Shown: positions 25,478-33,977, counted from the first letter of the stretch. The stretch is 64,000 bases of DNA from Mesorhizobium qingshengii (GCF_027563465.1 NZ_JAPFQA010000013.1:1-64000); one strand, 5' to 3'. The notes: a model not told the origin generated them from the letters alone. A program made the numbers and translations.

Positions 25478-26201
25478 AACCCGGACAACGGTCCCATACA
25501 GGCAATCGCACTGCGACGAGCGGACCGGAAAACCGGTCCGTTTTTATAGGCGGATTGGCTGCCGTGAAGGCCTCGCCGCGGTGCGCTGATCCAATCCGGC
25601 ACGCAAAGGTTAATGGCGGCGGCACCTCCTGTGCGAAACTCGTCCGCAAACCTGTGGATTCTCGGTGGACAACCTGTTTACAACACAAGATATTGAGGTG
25701 AACAAAACAGGAATATTCCGCTATCGCTGATTCGTCGCCGATTCGTTCCGGCTTTGAGCGGAACGTTAACGACAGCGACCGGAATCGCCTGCCTGATCCT
25801 TAACGCGGATTAAGAAAGATCAACAATTTCATAATCTTGGATAAGGCGCACCAGAACGGCTCGGTCGTTCACCGGCAAAAGTTAACGACAAGGCTCGCCC
25901 TGCATGAAACGGGCCAGTTCGGCGATTCAGCATGTGGTGAGACTCGCGGTCGCAAAATCCACATATAGCCGTGAACAAAACCTGAATCTGGATGAGTCAC
26001 TGATTCGTCGCCGATTCGTTCCAGACTCGTTCCAACTGTTAATCCGTGGCCGATTGAGAGCTTGACACGACCGCCTTCGAGCCCTCGCCGGAACATTCCG
26101 CTTTCGCTTCGCGCGCGAAATCCCTATGTGTCGGCTGTCATACGCGCCATTCGAGGCACGCTCCCGACAACGAGAGGCCAGAAAGCCTTATTTCCAGGTC
26201 G
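25478..26201. other. Intergenic region with GANTC cluster and direct repeats
   Basis: A 724 bp gene-free, relatively AT-rich gap. It contains eleven GANTC sites between 25657 and 26028 (starts 25657, 25729, 25740, 25782, 25924, 25941, 25984, 25994, 26002, 26013, 26024), five of them within 45 bp and spaced 8-11 bp. TGATTCGTCGCCGATTCGTT occurs twice, at 25728 and 26001, each about 30 bp after GTGAACAAAAC (25699-, 25971-). GTTAACGACA also occurs twice (25755, 25881). Two weak DnaA-like 9-mers (7 of 9 matches) lie at 25653 and 25955. A small GGACCGG...CCGGTCC hairpin with a T run follows phaB at about 25521-25545 and may be its terminator. Confidence 0.7.
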
Positions 26202-29200
26202 ATGAACATCCAGTCGAAACACACTGAGCCGCTGATCTTGTCGGGCCGCGACGTGACCGCCGTGCTTGGGCCGACCAACACCGGCAAGACCCATCTCGCC
26301 ATCGAGCGCATGGTGGCGCACGAGAGCGGCATCATCGGCCTGCCGCTCAGGCTGCTCGCGCGGGAAGTTTACGCACGCGTCTGCGAAAAGGTCGGCGCCC
26401 ACAAGGTCGCGCTGATCACCGGCGAGGAAAAGATCCAGCCGGCCGGCGCCAGATATTCGGTCTGCACCGTCGAAGCGATGCCGCGCGAGACCGACGCCGC
26501 CTTCGTCGCCATCGACGAGGTGCAGCTTGCCGGCGACCTCGAGCGCGGCCACATCTTCACCGACCGCATCCTGCACCTGCGCGGCCGCCAGGAAACGCTG
26601 CTGCTGGGCGCGGCCACCATGCAAGGCATCCTGCAGCGCCTGCTGAAGGGCGTCTCGGTGGTGACGCGGCCAAGGCTGTCGCATCTCGCCTATGCCGGCT
26701 CGAAGAAGCTGACGCGCCTGCCGCGCCGCACGGCGATCGTCGCCTTCTCCGCCGACGAGGTCTATGCCATCGCCGAGCTGATCCGCCGTCAGCAAGGTGG
26801 TGCCGCCGTCGTGCTCGGCGCGCTCAGCCCGCGCACCCGCAACGCGCAGGTGGCACTGTTCCAGTCCGGCGATGTCGACTATCTCATCGCCACCGACGCC
26901 ATCGGCATGGGCCTCAACCTCGATCTCGACCACGTCGCCTTTGCCCAGAACCGCAAGTTCGACGGCTTCCAGTACCGCAACCTGTCGGCGGCCGAGCTCG
27001 GCCAGATCGCCGGGCGCGCCGGCCGGCATCTGCGCGACGGCACCTTTGGCGTCACCGGCCAGGTCGACCCGCTGGACGAGGATCTGGTCAAGAAGATCGA
27101 AGGCCATGACTTCGACCCGGTGAAGGTGCTGCAGTGGCGCACCGCGCATTTCGACTTCGCCAGCCTCGATACGTTGAAGCGCTCGATCGAGACCAACGCC
27201 CCGGTCGAAGGCCTGACCCGCGCACTGCCGGCGGTGGACGCCCAGGCGCTTGAATATCTGTCGCGCGACGAGGACATCCGCGCGCTCGCCACCGATGCCA
27301 AACGCGTGGCACTGCTGTGGGAAGCCTGTGCCCTGCCTGATTACCGCAAGATCGCGCCGGCCCAGCATGCCGACCTGATCGCCTCTATCTATATGGACCT
27401 CGCCCGGCATGGCCATGTCGACGAGAACTACATGGCCGAGCAGGTGCGCCGCGCCGACACCACCGAGGGCGACATCGACACGCTGTCGCATCGCATCGCC
27501 CAGATCCGCACCTGGACATTCGTGTCGAACCGGCCCGGCTGGCTGGCCGATCAGGCACACTGGCAGGAAAAGACGCGCGAAATCGAAGACAGATTGTCGG
27601 ATGCACTGCATGAGCGGTTGACGAAACGCTTCGTAGACCGCAGGACTTCCGTCCTCATGCGGCGCCTTAGAGAAAATACCATGCCTGAAGCCGAAATAAG
27701 CCCAACCGGAACCGTCCTCGTCGAAGGCCATCATGTCGGCGAGCTGCAAGGGTTCCGCTTCACCGCCGACCAGAGCGCCGGTGGCGAGGACGCCAAGGCG
27801 GTACGCACCGCCGCCCAAAAGGCGCTGGCCGCCGAATTCGAGGCGCGTGCCGAACGCTTCGGTGCCTGCGCCAATGGCGATATCGCGCTCGGCTCGGATG
27901 GCACGCTGCGCTGGATCGGCGCGCCGATCGGCACGCTGGTCGCCGGCGAAGACGCGCTGAAGCCCCGCCTGGTGCTGCTGGCAGATGAACAACTGACCGG
28001 CCCAGCGCGCGACAAGGTCGCGGCGCGTGCCGAGCGTTTCGTCAATTTTCAGATCGAAACGCTGCTGAAGCCGCTCGTCGACCTGAAGAACGCCGACCAG
28101 ATTTCCGGCATAGGCCGTGGCATTGCTTTCCAGCTTGTCGAGAATTTCGGCCTCATCAACCGCCGCGACATCGCCGACGAGATGAAGTCGCTCGACCAGG
28201 AAGGCCGTGCCGCGCTTCGCCGGCTTGGCGTGCGCTTCGGCGCCTACCATGTCTTCGTGCCGGCGCTGATCAAGCCTGCACCGGCCGGACTGGTGACGTT
28301 GCTGTGGGCGCTGAAGAATGACGGCAAGGACAAGCCCGGCTTTGGCGACGTGGTCCATGCGCTCGCTTCCGGCCGCACCTCGGTGGTCATCGACCCGACC
28401 TTCGACAAGACGTTCTACAAGCTTGCCGGCTACCGCAATCTCGGCCGCCGCGCCGTGCGCATCGACATTCTGGAGCGGCTGGCGGACCTGATCCGTCCGG
28501 CGACCAACTGGAAGCCTGGTCTTGGCCAGCGGCCGGACGGTGCCTATGACGGCCAGTCCTTCATGGTGACGCCGCCGATGATGTCGATCCTCGGCGCCAC
28601 CGCCGACGACATGGAAGAAATCCTGAAAGGCCTGGGCTACCGCGCCGAACCGAAGCCGCCGGCCGAAGTGAAGGCCCGGCTGGAGGCGCAAGACAATGCC
28701 GCGCGCGAAGCGGCGGCAGCGAAACTTGCGGCGGAAGAGGCTGCTCGCGCCGAGCAGGCCAAGGCAGCCGAAGCGGCGGCGGCTGCCGCGGAAGCGGCAG
28801 TCGAGGGTTCAGAACCGGCGGCCCCCGAGGCCACCGTTGACGTTCCCGCCGAAGCCATCGCAGAAGCGGCGGCGGAGCCTGTTGCGGAAGAGCAGCCGGA
28901 AGCTCCAGCCGAGGCCGTGGAAGAGCCGGCAACGGAGGCTGTCGCCGAAGCCGCCGCTGAACCTGCCGCCGAGCCAGCGGCGGAAGCCCTCGCTGACATC
29001 AAGGTCGCCGAAGGCGACGCCGCCCTCACCTCCCCCTCGACGGGGGAGGGTGAGGCCAGCGAGCCAGCCGTCGCGGCCGAAGCAGCCGCCGGCGAACCCG
29101 CTCCAGAAGCCGAAGCGCCCAAGCCGATCCTGCTGTGGCGTCAGGGCCGTTTCGAACAGCGCCCCCGCCATCACGAAGGCCGCAACAACCGCCCGCGCAA

Positions 29201-29573
29201 CGGCCAGGGGCGCGGCCGAAACAATGCACCGGCCGATGCCGGCGGCGCTCCGGCTGCGGCCACGCCAGGAGAACGTCCTGCCCAGGAAGGGCGGCGCGAC
29301 GGCGCCGGCAAGCCGCGCTTCGACCGCTCGAAGTTCAAACCCAAGCCGCAGGGCGAAGGCGAACAGCGGCGTGACGGGCGGCCGCAAGGCGAGCGTCCCG
29401 ACCGCCGCGAGGGCCGGCCGGACTGGAAGGGCGGCAGGCCGGAAGGCAAGGGTGGTCCGCAAGGCGGAAAGCCCGCCTTCCAGCCGAAGCCGCGCGAGGA
29501 GCGCCCGGTGCGCTTCGATCCGGACTCGCCCTTTGCCAAGCTCGCCGCCTTGCGCGACCAGCTGAAGAAGTAG
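26202..29573 (+). CDS. Suv3-like DEAD/DEAH RNA helicase with long basic tail
   Basis: A 1123-residue helicase. The N-terminal core is Suv3-like: Walker A GPTNTGKTH (residues 23-31), DEVQ box in FVAIDEVQLAGD (105-108), and a C-terminal RecA lobe with LIATDAIGMGLNLDLDHVAF and QIAGRAGRH (motif VI). Suv3 relatives unwind RNA, in mitochondria as part of a degradosome. A middle region of no known motif leads to an Ala/Glu-rich segment (about 835-985) and a Gly/Arg/Lys/Pro-rich tail (about 1010-1105) that probably binds RNA. A palindromic repeat is embedded in frame near residue 945. Conserved neighbours downstream are an S4 protein, ferredoxin and CarD. The ATG at 26202 is the only good start. Confidence 0.9.
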   Translation: MNIQSKHTEPLILSGRDVTAVLGPTNTGKTHLAIERMVAHESGIIGLPLRLLAREVYARVCEKVGAHKVALITGEEKIQPAGARYSVCTVEAMPRETDAAFVAIDEVQLAGDLERGHIFTDRILHLRGRQETLLLGAATMQGILQRLLKGVSVVTRPRLSHLAYAGSKKLTRLPRRTAIVAFSADEVYAIAELIRRQQGGAAVVLGALSPRTRNAQVALFQSGDVDYLIATDAIGMGLNLDLDHVAFAQNRKFDGFQYRNLSAAELGQIAGRAGRHLRDGTFGVTGQVDPLDEDLVKKIEGHDFDPVKVLQWRTAHFDFASLDTLKRSIETNAPVEGLTRALPAVDAQALEYLSRDEDIRALATDAKRVALLWEACALPDYRKIAPAQHADLIASIYMDLARHGHVDENYMAEQVRRADTTEGDIDTLSHRIAQIRTWTFVSNRPGWLADQAHWQEKTREIEDRLSDALHERLTKRFVDRRTSVLMRRLRENTMPEAEISPTGTVLVEGHHVGELQGFRFTADQSAGGEDAKAVRTAAQKALAAEFEARAERFGACANGDIALGSDGTLRWIGAPIGTLVAGEDALKPRLVLLADEQLTGPARDKVAARAERFVNFQIETLLKPLVDLKNADQISGIGRGIAFQLVENFGLINRRDIADEMKSLDQEGRAALRRLGVRFGAYHVFVPALIKPAPAGLVTLLWALKNDGKDKPGFGDVVHALASGRTSVVIDPTFDKTFYKLAGYRNLGRRAVRIDILERLADLIRPATNWKPGLGQRPDGAYDGQSFMVTPPMMSILGATADDMEEILKGLGYRAEPKPPAEVKARLEAQDNAAREAAAAKLAAEEAARAEQAKAAEAAAAAAEAAVEGSEPAAPEATVDVPAEAIAEAAAEPVAEEQPEAPAEAVEEPATEAVAEAAAEPAAEPAAEALADIKVAEGDAALTSPSTGEGEASEPAVAAEAAAGEPAPEAEAPKPILLWRQGRFEQRPRHHEGRNNRPRNGQGRGRNNAPADAGGAPAAATPGERPAQEGRRDGAGKPRFDRSKFKPKPQGEGEQRRDGRPQGERPDRREGRPDWKGGRPEGKGGPQGGKPAFQPKPREERPVRFDPDSPFAKLAALRDQLKK
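29024..29055. repeat. Palindrome inserted in frame in the helicase gene
   Basis: CCTCACCTCCCCCTC pairs with GGGGGAGGGTGAGG around a TCGAC loop (one bulged base), giving about 12 pairs. It is read as LTSPSTGEGEAS in the helicase. The same sequence type forms the arms of the element at 39336-39480, pointing to a dispersed palindrome that has entered coding sequence without shifting the frame. Confidence 0.6.
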
Positions 29574-29588
29574 GCTCGGCTCGCTTCG

Positions 29589-29987
29589 ATGGTTGCCCCA
29601 ACCGCCGCGAGAGACCGCCAGCGCATCGACAAATGGCTGTTCTTCTCGCGCGCCGTGAAATCGCGCTCGCTGGCGGCGAAGCTGGTGGTCGCCGGCCGCG
29701 TGCGCATCAATCGCGACAAAGCAGCGCAGGCCTCCGATCTGGTCAAGCCTGGCGACGTCCTGACCATCACGCTCGAGCGGCGCATCTTCATCTGGAAGGT
29801 GCTCGGCGCCGGTGCGCGGCGCGGCCCTGCCGAGGAAGCCCGCACCCTCTACGAGGATATGTCGCCGCCGCCGGCGCCGAAGGGTGAGACCATTCCCGAC
29901 GCGCTTCCGGCACTGCGCGAGGCCGGCAGCGGCCGCCCGACCAAGAAGGAACGCCGCCAGACCGACCACCTGCTCGGTGACGACTGA
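29589..29987 (+). CDS. RNA-binding S4 domain protein (Hsp15-like)
   Basis: A 132-residue protein with one S4 domain at residues 10-70: RQRIDKWLFFSRAVKSRSLA, VVAGRVRINRDK, VKPGDVLTI. Such proteins bind structured RNA; the Hsp15 relative in E. coli rescues stalled 50S subunits carrying nascent chains. The C-terminal basic tail ends in KKERRQTDHLLGDD, typical of the rhizobial version. It follows the helicase by 15 bp and is probably in the same transcript, giving two RNA-binding proteins in tandem. Its stop codon overlaps repeat copy C. Confidence 0.9.
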   Translation: MVAPTAARDRQRIDKWLFFSRAVKSRSLAAKLVVAGRVRINRDKAAQASDLVKPGDVLTITLERRIFIWKVLGAGARRGPAEEARTLYEDMSPPPAPKGETIPDALPALREAGSGRPTKKERRQTDHLLGDD

Positions 29988-30046
29988 TGCATCCGGCCCA
30001 TGGCGCGCAGCGGTTTTGGGCCAACGACATGCCCAAAACAAAGACC
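29987..30046. repeat. Interspersed palindromic element, copy C
   Basis: Starts ATGCATCCGGCCCATGGCGC within the S4 gene stop codon and runs through CAGCGGTTTTGGGCCAACGACATG to AAAACAAAGACC. The GCGCAGCGGTTTTGGG and ACGACATG blocks align with copies A and B, so it belongs to the same family. Confidence 0.65.
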
Positions 30047-30222
30047 GGACCCGGCAAACAAGACATTCTGCCGGACATGTCGGGCCTCGGCCGCGCCGGC
30101 CGTCTGGAATTGCATTCCGAAAACCCTGGCGCCGCCGGCGACGGCCGCCCTTGCAAGCGGCGGGCAAAGGCGTTACCTGACGGAAAAAGCCCAACAAAAT
30201 TGGGACGTCCCGGAGCCGACCG

Positions 30223-30561
30223 ATGACCTATGTCGTGACCGACAATTGCATCAAATGCAAATACATGGACTGCATCGAAGTCTGTCCGGTCGACTGTTTC
30301 TACGAAGGCGAGAACATGCTCGTCATCCATCCCGACGAGTGCATCGACTGCGGCGTCTGCGAGCCTGAATGTCCGGCCGACGCGATCAAGCCCGACACCG
30401 AGCCCGGCCTCGACAAATGGCTGCAGATCAACACCGAATATGCCGAGAAATGGCCTAACATCACCGCCAAGAAAGAGCCGCCGGCCGACGCCAAATCGTT
30501 CGACGGCGAGGCCGGCAAGTTCGAGAAATACTTCTCGGCCGAGCCAGGCGAAGGCGATTGA
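30223..30561 (+). CDS. fdxA: 7Fe-8S ferredoxin FdxA
   Basis: A 112-residue low-potential electron carrier. Cysteines lie at 9, 12, 17, 21, 25, 40, 43, 46 and 50. The first cluster region (CIKCKYMDCIEVCPVDCF) has the spacing of a 3Fe-4S plus 4Fe-4S protein, and the second (CIDCGVCEPECP) is a standard 4Fe-4S motif. The long acidic C-terminal tail (residues 65-112) is characteristic of the FdxA family of Azotobacter and rhizobia. The start is ATG, with GGAGCCG nearby. The electron partner is not indicated by the neighbours. Confidence 0.95.
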   Translation: MTYVVTDNCIKCKYMDCIEVCPVDCFYEGENMLVIHPDECIDCGVCEPECPADAIKPDTEPGLDKWLQINTEYAEKWPNITAKKEPPADAKSFDGEAGKFEKYFSAEPGEGD

Positions 30562-30562
30562 C

Positions 30563-30586
30563 AATACCGCCGTAAAGAGCGGTATT
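30563..30586 (+). terminator. Stem-loop after fdxA
   Basis: AATACCGC pairs perfectly with GCGGTATT around an eight-base loop, two bases after the fdxA stop. It lacks a strong T run, so it may be a weak terminator or an mRNA-stabilising hairpin. Confidence 0.5.
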
Positions 30587-30931
30587 ACGCAGCGTAACAG
30601 GGACGACACATCAACCGCCTTGACAGGCGGCGATTGCGTGTGGCCTTCGCTTATGCAGCAAAACCTTGATTCTTCCGACTTTTTGTGCTACATCAGCAAA
30701 ACATGCCGGTGACACAACGTCGATTGATGGCGCAGACGCCCCAAATCACTGAAAGGTGAAAATCCCATTCCGGACCAGAGCGATCTGGGCCAGGCGGTCG
30801 CAATCTCTGCGGTTTGCCGGTCCCGGCTTTTCCGGTGGGTTCGTCTGTTGTGCGGCTAACGATCGGTTTCCCCGATCGCGCGAGTTCGGGCCGGCAGGAC
30901 GCCGGCGCCACAACAAGGAGTTCAGGGCGTA
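30587..30931. other. fdxA-carD intergenic region
   Basis: About 345 bp without a gene. It holds an AT-rich stretch at 30660-30705 (CCTTGATTCTTCCGACTTTT and TGCTACAT) that is the likely carD promoter region, with a leader of roughly 230 bases. GC-rich segments near 30850 can form local stems. No small open frame looks convincing. Confidence 0.4.
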
Positions 30932-31513
30932 ATGGCAACGATCACCCCGCAGAAGAAGTCCACCGCTGCGCGTCACGGTTTCAAGACCGGCGAGTACATC
31001 GTCTATCCGGCGCATGGCGTCGGCCAGATCGTCTCGATCGACGAGCAGGAAGTTGCTGGACACAAGCTGGAACTGTTTGTCATCGACTTCCAGAAGGACA
31101 AGATGCGCCTGAAGGTGCCGGTCGCCAAGGCGACCTCCATCGGCATGCGCAAGCTGTCGGAAGAGGATTATGTCGAGCGCGCGCTGAAGGTCGTGCAGGG
31201 CCGCGCCCGCGTCAAGCGCACCATGTGGTCGCGCCGCGCCCAGGAATATGATGCGAAGATCAATTCCGGCGACCTGATCTCGATCTCGGAAGTTGTGCGC
31301 GACCTCTACCGCGCCGACAACCAGCCGGAGCAGTCCTATTCCGAACGCCAGCTTTACGAGGCGGCGCTCGACCGCATGGCCCGCGAGATCGCGGCCGTCA
31401 ACCGCATGTCGGAAACCGAAGCCGTGCGCCTGATCGAGGTCAACCTCAACAAGGGCCCTAAGCGCGGTGCCAAGGCCGACAATGAGGAAGCCGAGCAGGA
31501 AGAAGCTGCCTGA
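30932..31513 (+). CDS. CarD-family transcription regulator
   Basis: A 193-residue CarD/CdnL-type factor. These proteins bind the RNA polymerase beta subunit through an N-terminal Tudor-like domain and stabilise open complexes, especially at rRNA promoters. Residues 16-75 show the domain (FKTGEYIVYPAHGVGQIVSIDEQEV, LKVPVAKATSIGMRKLS). The helical DNA-contacting domain follows (about 80-170, with the WSRRAQEYDAKINSGDLISISEVVRDL stretch), then a Lys/Glu-rich tail. AAGGAG ten bases before ATG fixes the start. A strong terminator follows, so it is monocistronic at the 3' end. Confidence 0.95.
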   Translation: MATITPQKKSTAARHGFKTGEYIVYPAHGVGQIVSIDEQEVAGHKLELFVIDFQKDKMRLKVPVAKATSIGMRKLSEEDYVERALKVVQGRARVKRTMWSRRAQEYDAKINSGDLISISEVVRDLYRADNQPEQSYSERQLYEAALDRMAREIAAVNRMSETEAVRLIEVNLNKGPKRGAKADNEEAEQEEAA

Positions 31514-31537
31514 GCTTGTCTCGCCTTTGAATTCGGA

Positions 31538-31565
31538 AAAACCCGGCCTCGCGCCGGGTTTTTTG
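31538..31565 (+). terminator. Rho-independent terminator after carD
   Basis: A perfect 10 bp stem (AAAACCCGGC/GCCGGGTTTT) with a five-base loop and a following T run, 25 bases after the carD stop. Confidence 0.92.
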
Positions 31566-31598
31566 TTTCGGGAGGACGAGGCTGGGCGAGGGTTGCGC

Positions 31599-32372
31599 CT
31601 ACATCTCGCCGCCGCCTTCCTTCTCCGCCTCCTGCTTCAGCGTCGCAATGAAACGCCTGGTCCGCTGGTGCTCGGGATTGCCGAACAGCACGGCGGCCGG
31701 CCCCTTCTCGACGATGACGCCAGCGTCGAGAAACACCACTTCCTGCGCGATCTTGGAGGCGAGGCGCAGATCGTGCGTCGCCATCACCATGGTCGTCCCC
31801 TCGCTGGCAAGCTTGCCAAGCACGTCGACCACCTCTTGCGCCAGCTCCGGATCGAGCGCCGAGGTCGGCTCGTCGCACAGCAGCACTTTCGGCGATGGCG
31901 CCAGCGCCCGGGCGATCGCCACGCGTTGCTGCTGGCCGCCCGACAGCGTCGCCGGCCAGGCGTCGGCCTTGTGCGCCATGCCGACCTTCTCCAGCAGGGC
32001 GAGCGCCCGCTCGCGTGCCCTCTCGGGTGGCCATTTCAGCACCGTCACCAGCCCTTCCATGACATTCTCGATCGCGGTGCGGTGCGGGAACAACTGGAAG
32101 TTCTGGAACACCATGCCGGTCTGCAGGCGCAGGCGCTGGATGTCCCTGGCCGGGACCTTGCCACCGGGGCGGAATTCAAGCATCTCGTCGCCGATGCGCA
32201 CCGTGCCCGAGGTCGGAATCTCCAAAAGGTTGATGCAGCGCAGCAGCGTGCTCTTGCCGCCGCCCGAAGGGCCGACCAGCGCGGTGACGCTGCCCTCGGC
32301 GATGGTGACCGTCACGCCCTTCAGCACGAGATTGTCGCCAAAGCGCTTTTCGATGTTGGTGAGGCCGATCAT
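31599..32372 (-). CDS. Amino-acid ABC transporter ATPase
   Basis: A 257-residue ATPase of the polar amino-acid uptake family (GlnQ/HisP type). Visible: Walker A GPSGGGKST, signature LSGGQQQRVAIARAL, Walker B VLLCDEPTSALDPE, and the switch His in MVMATHDL. It overlaps the permease gene by four bases, and the substrate-binding gene lies upstream in the same direction, forming a binding protein-permease-ATPase operon. It converges on carD across the carD terminator. Confidence 0.95.
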   Translation of the reverse strand: MIGLTNIEKRFGDNLVLKGVTVTIAEGSVTALVGPSGGGKSTLLRCINLLEIPTSGTVRIGDEMLEFRPGGKVPARDIQRLRLQTGMVFQNFQLFPHRTAIENVMEGLVTVLKWPPERARERALALLEKVGMAHKADAWPATLSGGQQQRVAIARALAPSPKVLLCDEPTSALDPELAQEVVDVLGKLASEGTTMVMATHDLRLASKIAQEVVFLDAGVIVEKGPAAVLFGNPEHQRTRRFIATLKQEAEKEGGGEM

Positions 32373-33049
32373 GAGCGCGCCTCCAGGAAGCCGCCATAGC
32401 GGTTGAGCCGGGTTTCCAGCCGCGTCTGCAAGGCCGACAGCACCGAGCTCAGCGCCAGGTAGAGGATCGCCGCCTCGACATAGAGGATCAGCGGTTCATA
32501 GGTGGTGGCGACGATGCGCTGCGCCGCCTGGAACATCTCCGGCACGGTGATGGCGGCGGCCAGCGACGTGTCCTTGACCAGCGAGATGAAGGTGTTGGAG
32601 AGCGGCGGCACCGCGACCCGGCCGGCCTGCGGCAGGATGGTGCGCCGCATCGCCTGGCTCCATGTCATGCCGATCGAATAGGCGGCTTCCCACTGACCCT
32701 TCGGCACCGAGCCTATTGCCGCGCGGATGATTTCCGACGTGTAGGCGCCGATGTTGAGCGTGAAGCCGATCAACGCCGCCGGAAAGGCGTCGAGCAGGAT
32801 GCCGACCGAGGGCAGGCCGTAGAAGATCAGGAACAGCTGCACCAGGAGCGGCGTGCCACGGAAGATCCAGACATAGAAGCGCACAAGCGCGACCAGCGGC
32901 TTCGGGCCGAACAGCCGGGCAAGTGCCGCGCCCAGGCCGACGGTCAGGCCAAGCACGAAAGACAGCAGTGTCAACGGCACGGTGAAGATCAGCGCCGCCC
33001 ACAAAAGCGAAGGCAGCGACTCCAGCATCAGTTGCAGCCAGTGCGGCAC
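32369..33049 (-). CDS. Amino-acid ABC transporter permease
   Basis: A 226-residue inner-membrane permease of the HisMQ/GlnP family with about five helices. The family signature is clear: RIFRGTPLLVQLFLI-type segment (WIFRGTPLLVQLF) and the EAA loop (GQWEAAYSIGMTWSQAMRRTILPQA). A single permease gene implies a homodimeric channel. It is encoded between the solute-binding and ATPase genes. Confidence 0.94.
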   Translation of the reverse strand: MPHWLQLMLESLPSLLWAALIFTVPLTLLSFVLGLTVGLGAALARLFGPKPLVALVRFYVWIFRGTPLLVQLFLIFYGLPSVGILLDAFPAALIGFTLNIGAYTSEIIRAAIGSVPKGQWEAAYSIGMTWSQAMRRTILPQAGRVAVPPLSNTFISLVKDTSLAAAITVPEMFQAAQRIVATTYEPLILYVEAAILYLALSSVLSALQTRLETRLNRYGGFLEARS

Positions 33050-33129
33050 GAAAGGCCCCTCCTTGCGATTGCCGTTCCAGACGAGACGGCTTCATCGAAG
33101 CGCGAACACACACGCCATATCACGCCAAA

Positions 33130-33161
33130 GGCGGCGGGCCGTCAAAAGACGGCCCGCCGCC
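33130..33161 (-). promoter_or_regulatory. Intercistronic 14 bp hairpin
   Basis: GGCGGCGGGCCGTC pairs perfectly with its complement around AAAA, between the binding-protein stop and the permease start. Hairpins here commonly protect the 5' part of the mRNA so that more binding protein than membrane component is made. It has no T run, so full termination is unlikely. Confidence 0.7.
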
Positions 33162-33203
33162 AGGCATCTTTGCATGGGCCGGCAACCGGCCCGTCTCGTG
33201 AAA

Positions 33204-33977
33204 TTACTTCGAGACGTCCTGACCGAAATAGGTGTCGGCGATCTTCTTATAGGTGCCGTCAGCCTTGATGTCGGCCAGCGCCTTGTTGATGGCGGCGACC
33301 AGCTCCGGATCGCCCTTGCGCACGATGACGCCGGAATAGTCGGCGTTTTCTTCCTGCGCGGCGATCTTCACATTGGCGTCCGGCTTGTGCTTCTTGAAGT
33401 CGAGGAACGACAGGCTGTCATTGATGGTGGCATCGGCGCGGCCGGTCAAAAGCAGCTGGATCGACTGGTCGAACCCATCGGTGCCGACGAGCTCCGCGCC
33501 GTTCGTCTCGGCCAGCGTGCCGAAATTCGAGGTCAGCGACTGCGCCGACTTCTTGCCCTTGAGATCGGCGAAGGTCTTGATGTCGCTGTTGTCGCCGCGC
33601 ACGATCAGCACCGCCTTGGAGGCGATATAGGGATCGGAGAAGTCATACTTGGCCTTGCGGGCGTCGGTGATGCCGACTTCGTTGATGACGGCGTCATAGC
33701 GGTTGGCGTCGAGGCCGGCTATCAGCCCGTCCCACTTGCCTTCGAGGAACTCCACCTTGACGCCGAGCTTGTCGCCGATCGCCTTGGCGATCTCGACGTC
33801 GAAACCGACCAGCGCGCCGGCGGCATCATGATAGGTGAACGGTGCGTAGGTGCCTTCCGTGCCGACCTTGATGACCCCGGCCTGCTTGATCTGGTCGAGA
33901 TTGGCGCCGGCATGGCCGGCGGTGACAGCCAGAACCTGCAGCGTTCCGGCGACGATGAGCGACTTGAGCCATTTCAT
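33204..33977 (-). CDS. Amino-acid ABC transporter substrate-binding protein
   Basis: A 257-residue periplasmic binding protein of family 3. The signal peptide ends near TAGHAGA. The binding domain shows VIKVGTEGTYAPFTYHD, LVGFDVEIAKAIGDKLG and DAVINEVGITDARKAKYDFSDPY; the AQSLTSNFG segment resembles cystine-binding members (TcyA/FliY type), so cystine or a related polar amino acid is a reasonable guess. ATG at 33977 follows GGGATCACAGAAAA, and the frame extends upstream without signal-like sequence. First gene of the transporter operon. Confidence 0.92.
   Translation of the reverse strand: MKWLKSLIVAGTLQVLAVTAGHAGANLDQIKQAGVIKVGTEGTYAPFTYHDAAGALVGFDVEIAKAIGDKLGVKVEFLEGKWDGLIAGLDANRYDAVINEVGITDARKAKYDFSDPYIASKAVLIVRGDNSDIKTFADLKGKKSAQSLTSNFGTLAETNGAELVGTDGFDQSIQLLLTGRADATINDSLSFLDFKKHKPDANVKIAAQEENADYSGVIVRKGDPELVAAINKALADIKADGTYKKIADTYFGQDVSK

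Noticed and set aside
25799..25813. CtrA box TTAACGCGGATTAA in the same gap
   Set aside because: The spacer between the two TTAA parts is six bases rather than seven.
25478..26201. Chromosomal replication origin in the GANTC-rich gap
   Set aside because: Only weak DnaA-like 9-mers (7 of 9) are present, and the usual rhizobial origin neighbours (hemE region, parAB, gidB) are absent. I keep the GANTC cluster as a finding without calling an origin.
26124..28691. Very long open frame opposite the helicase
   Set aside because: It is an antisense shadow of a GC-rich gene: composition is His/Arg/Gln-heavy, no motifs or ribosome binding site, while the plus strand encodes clear helicase motifs.
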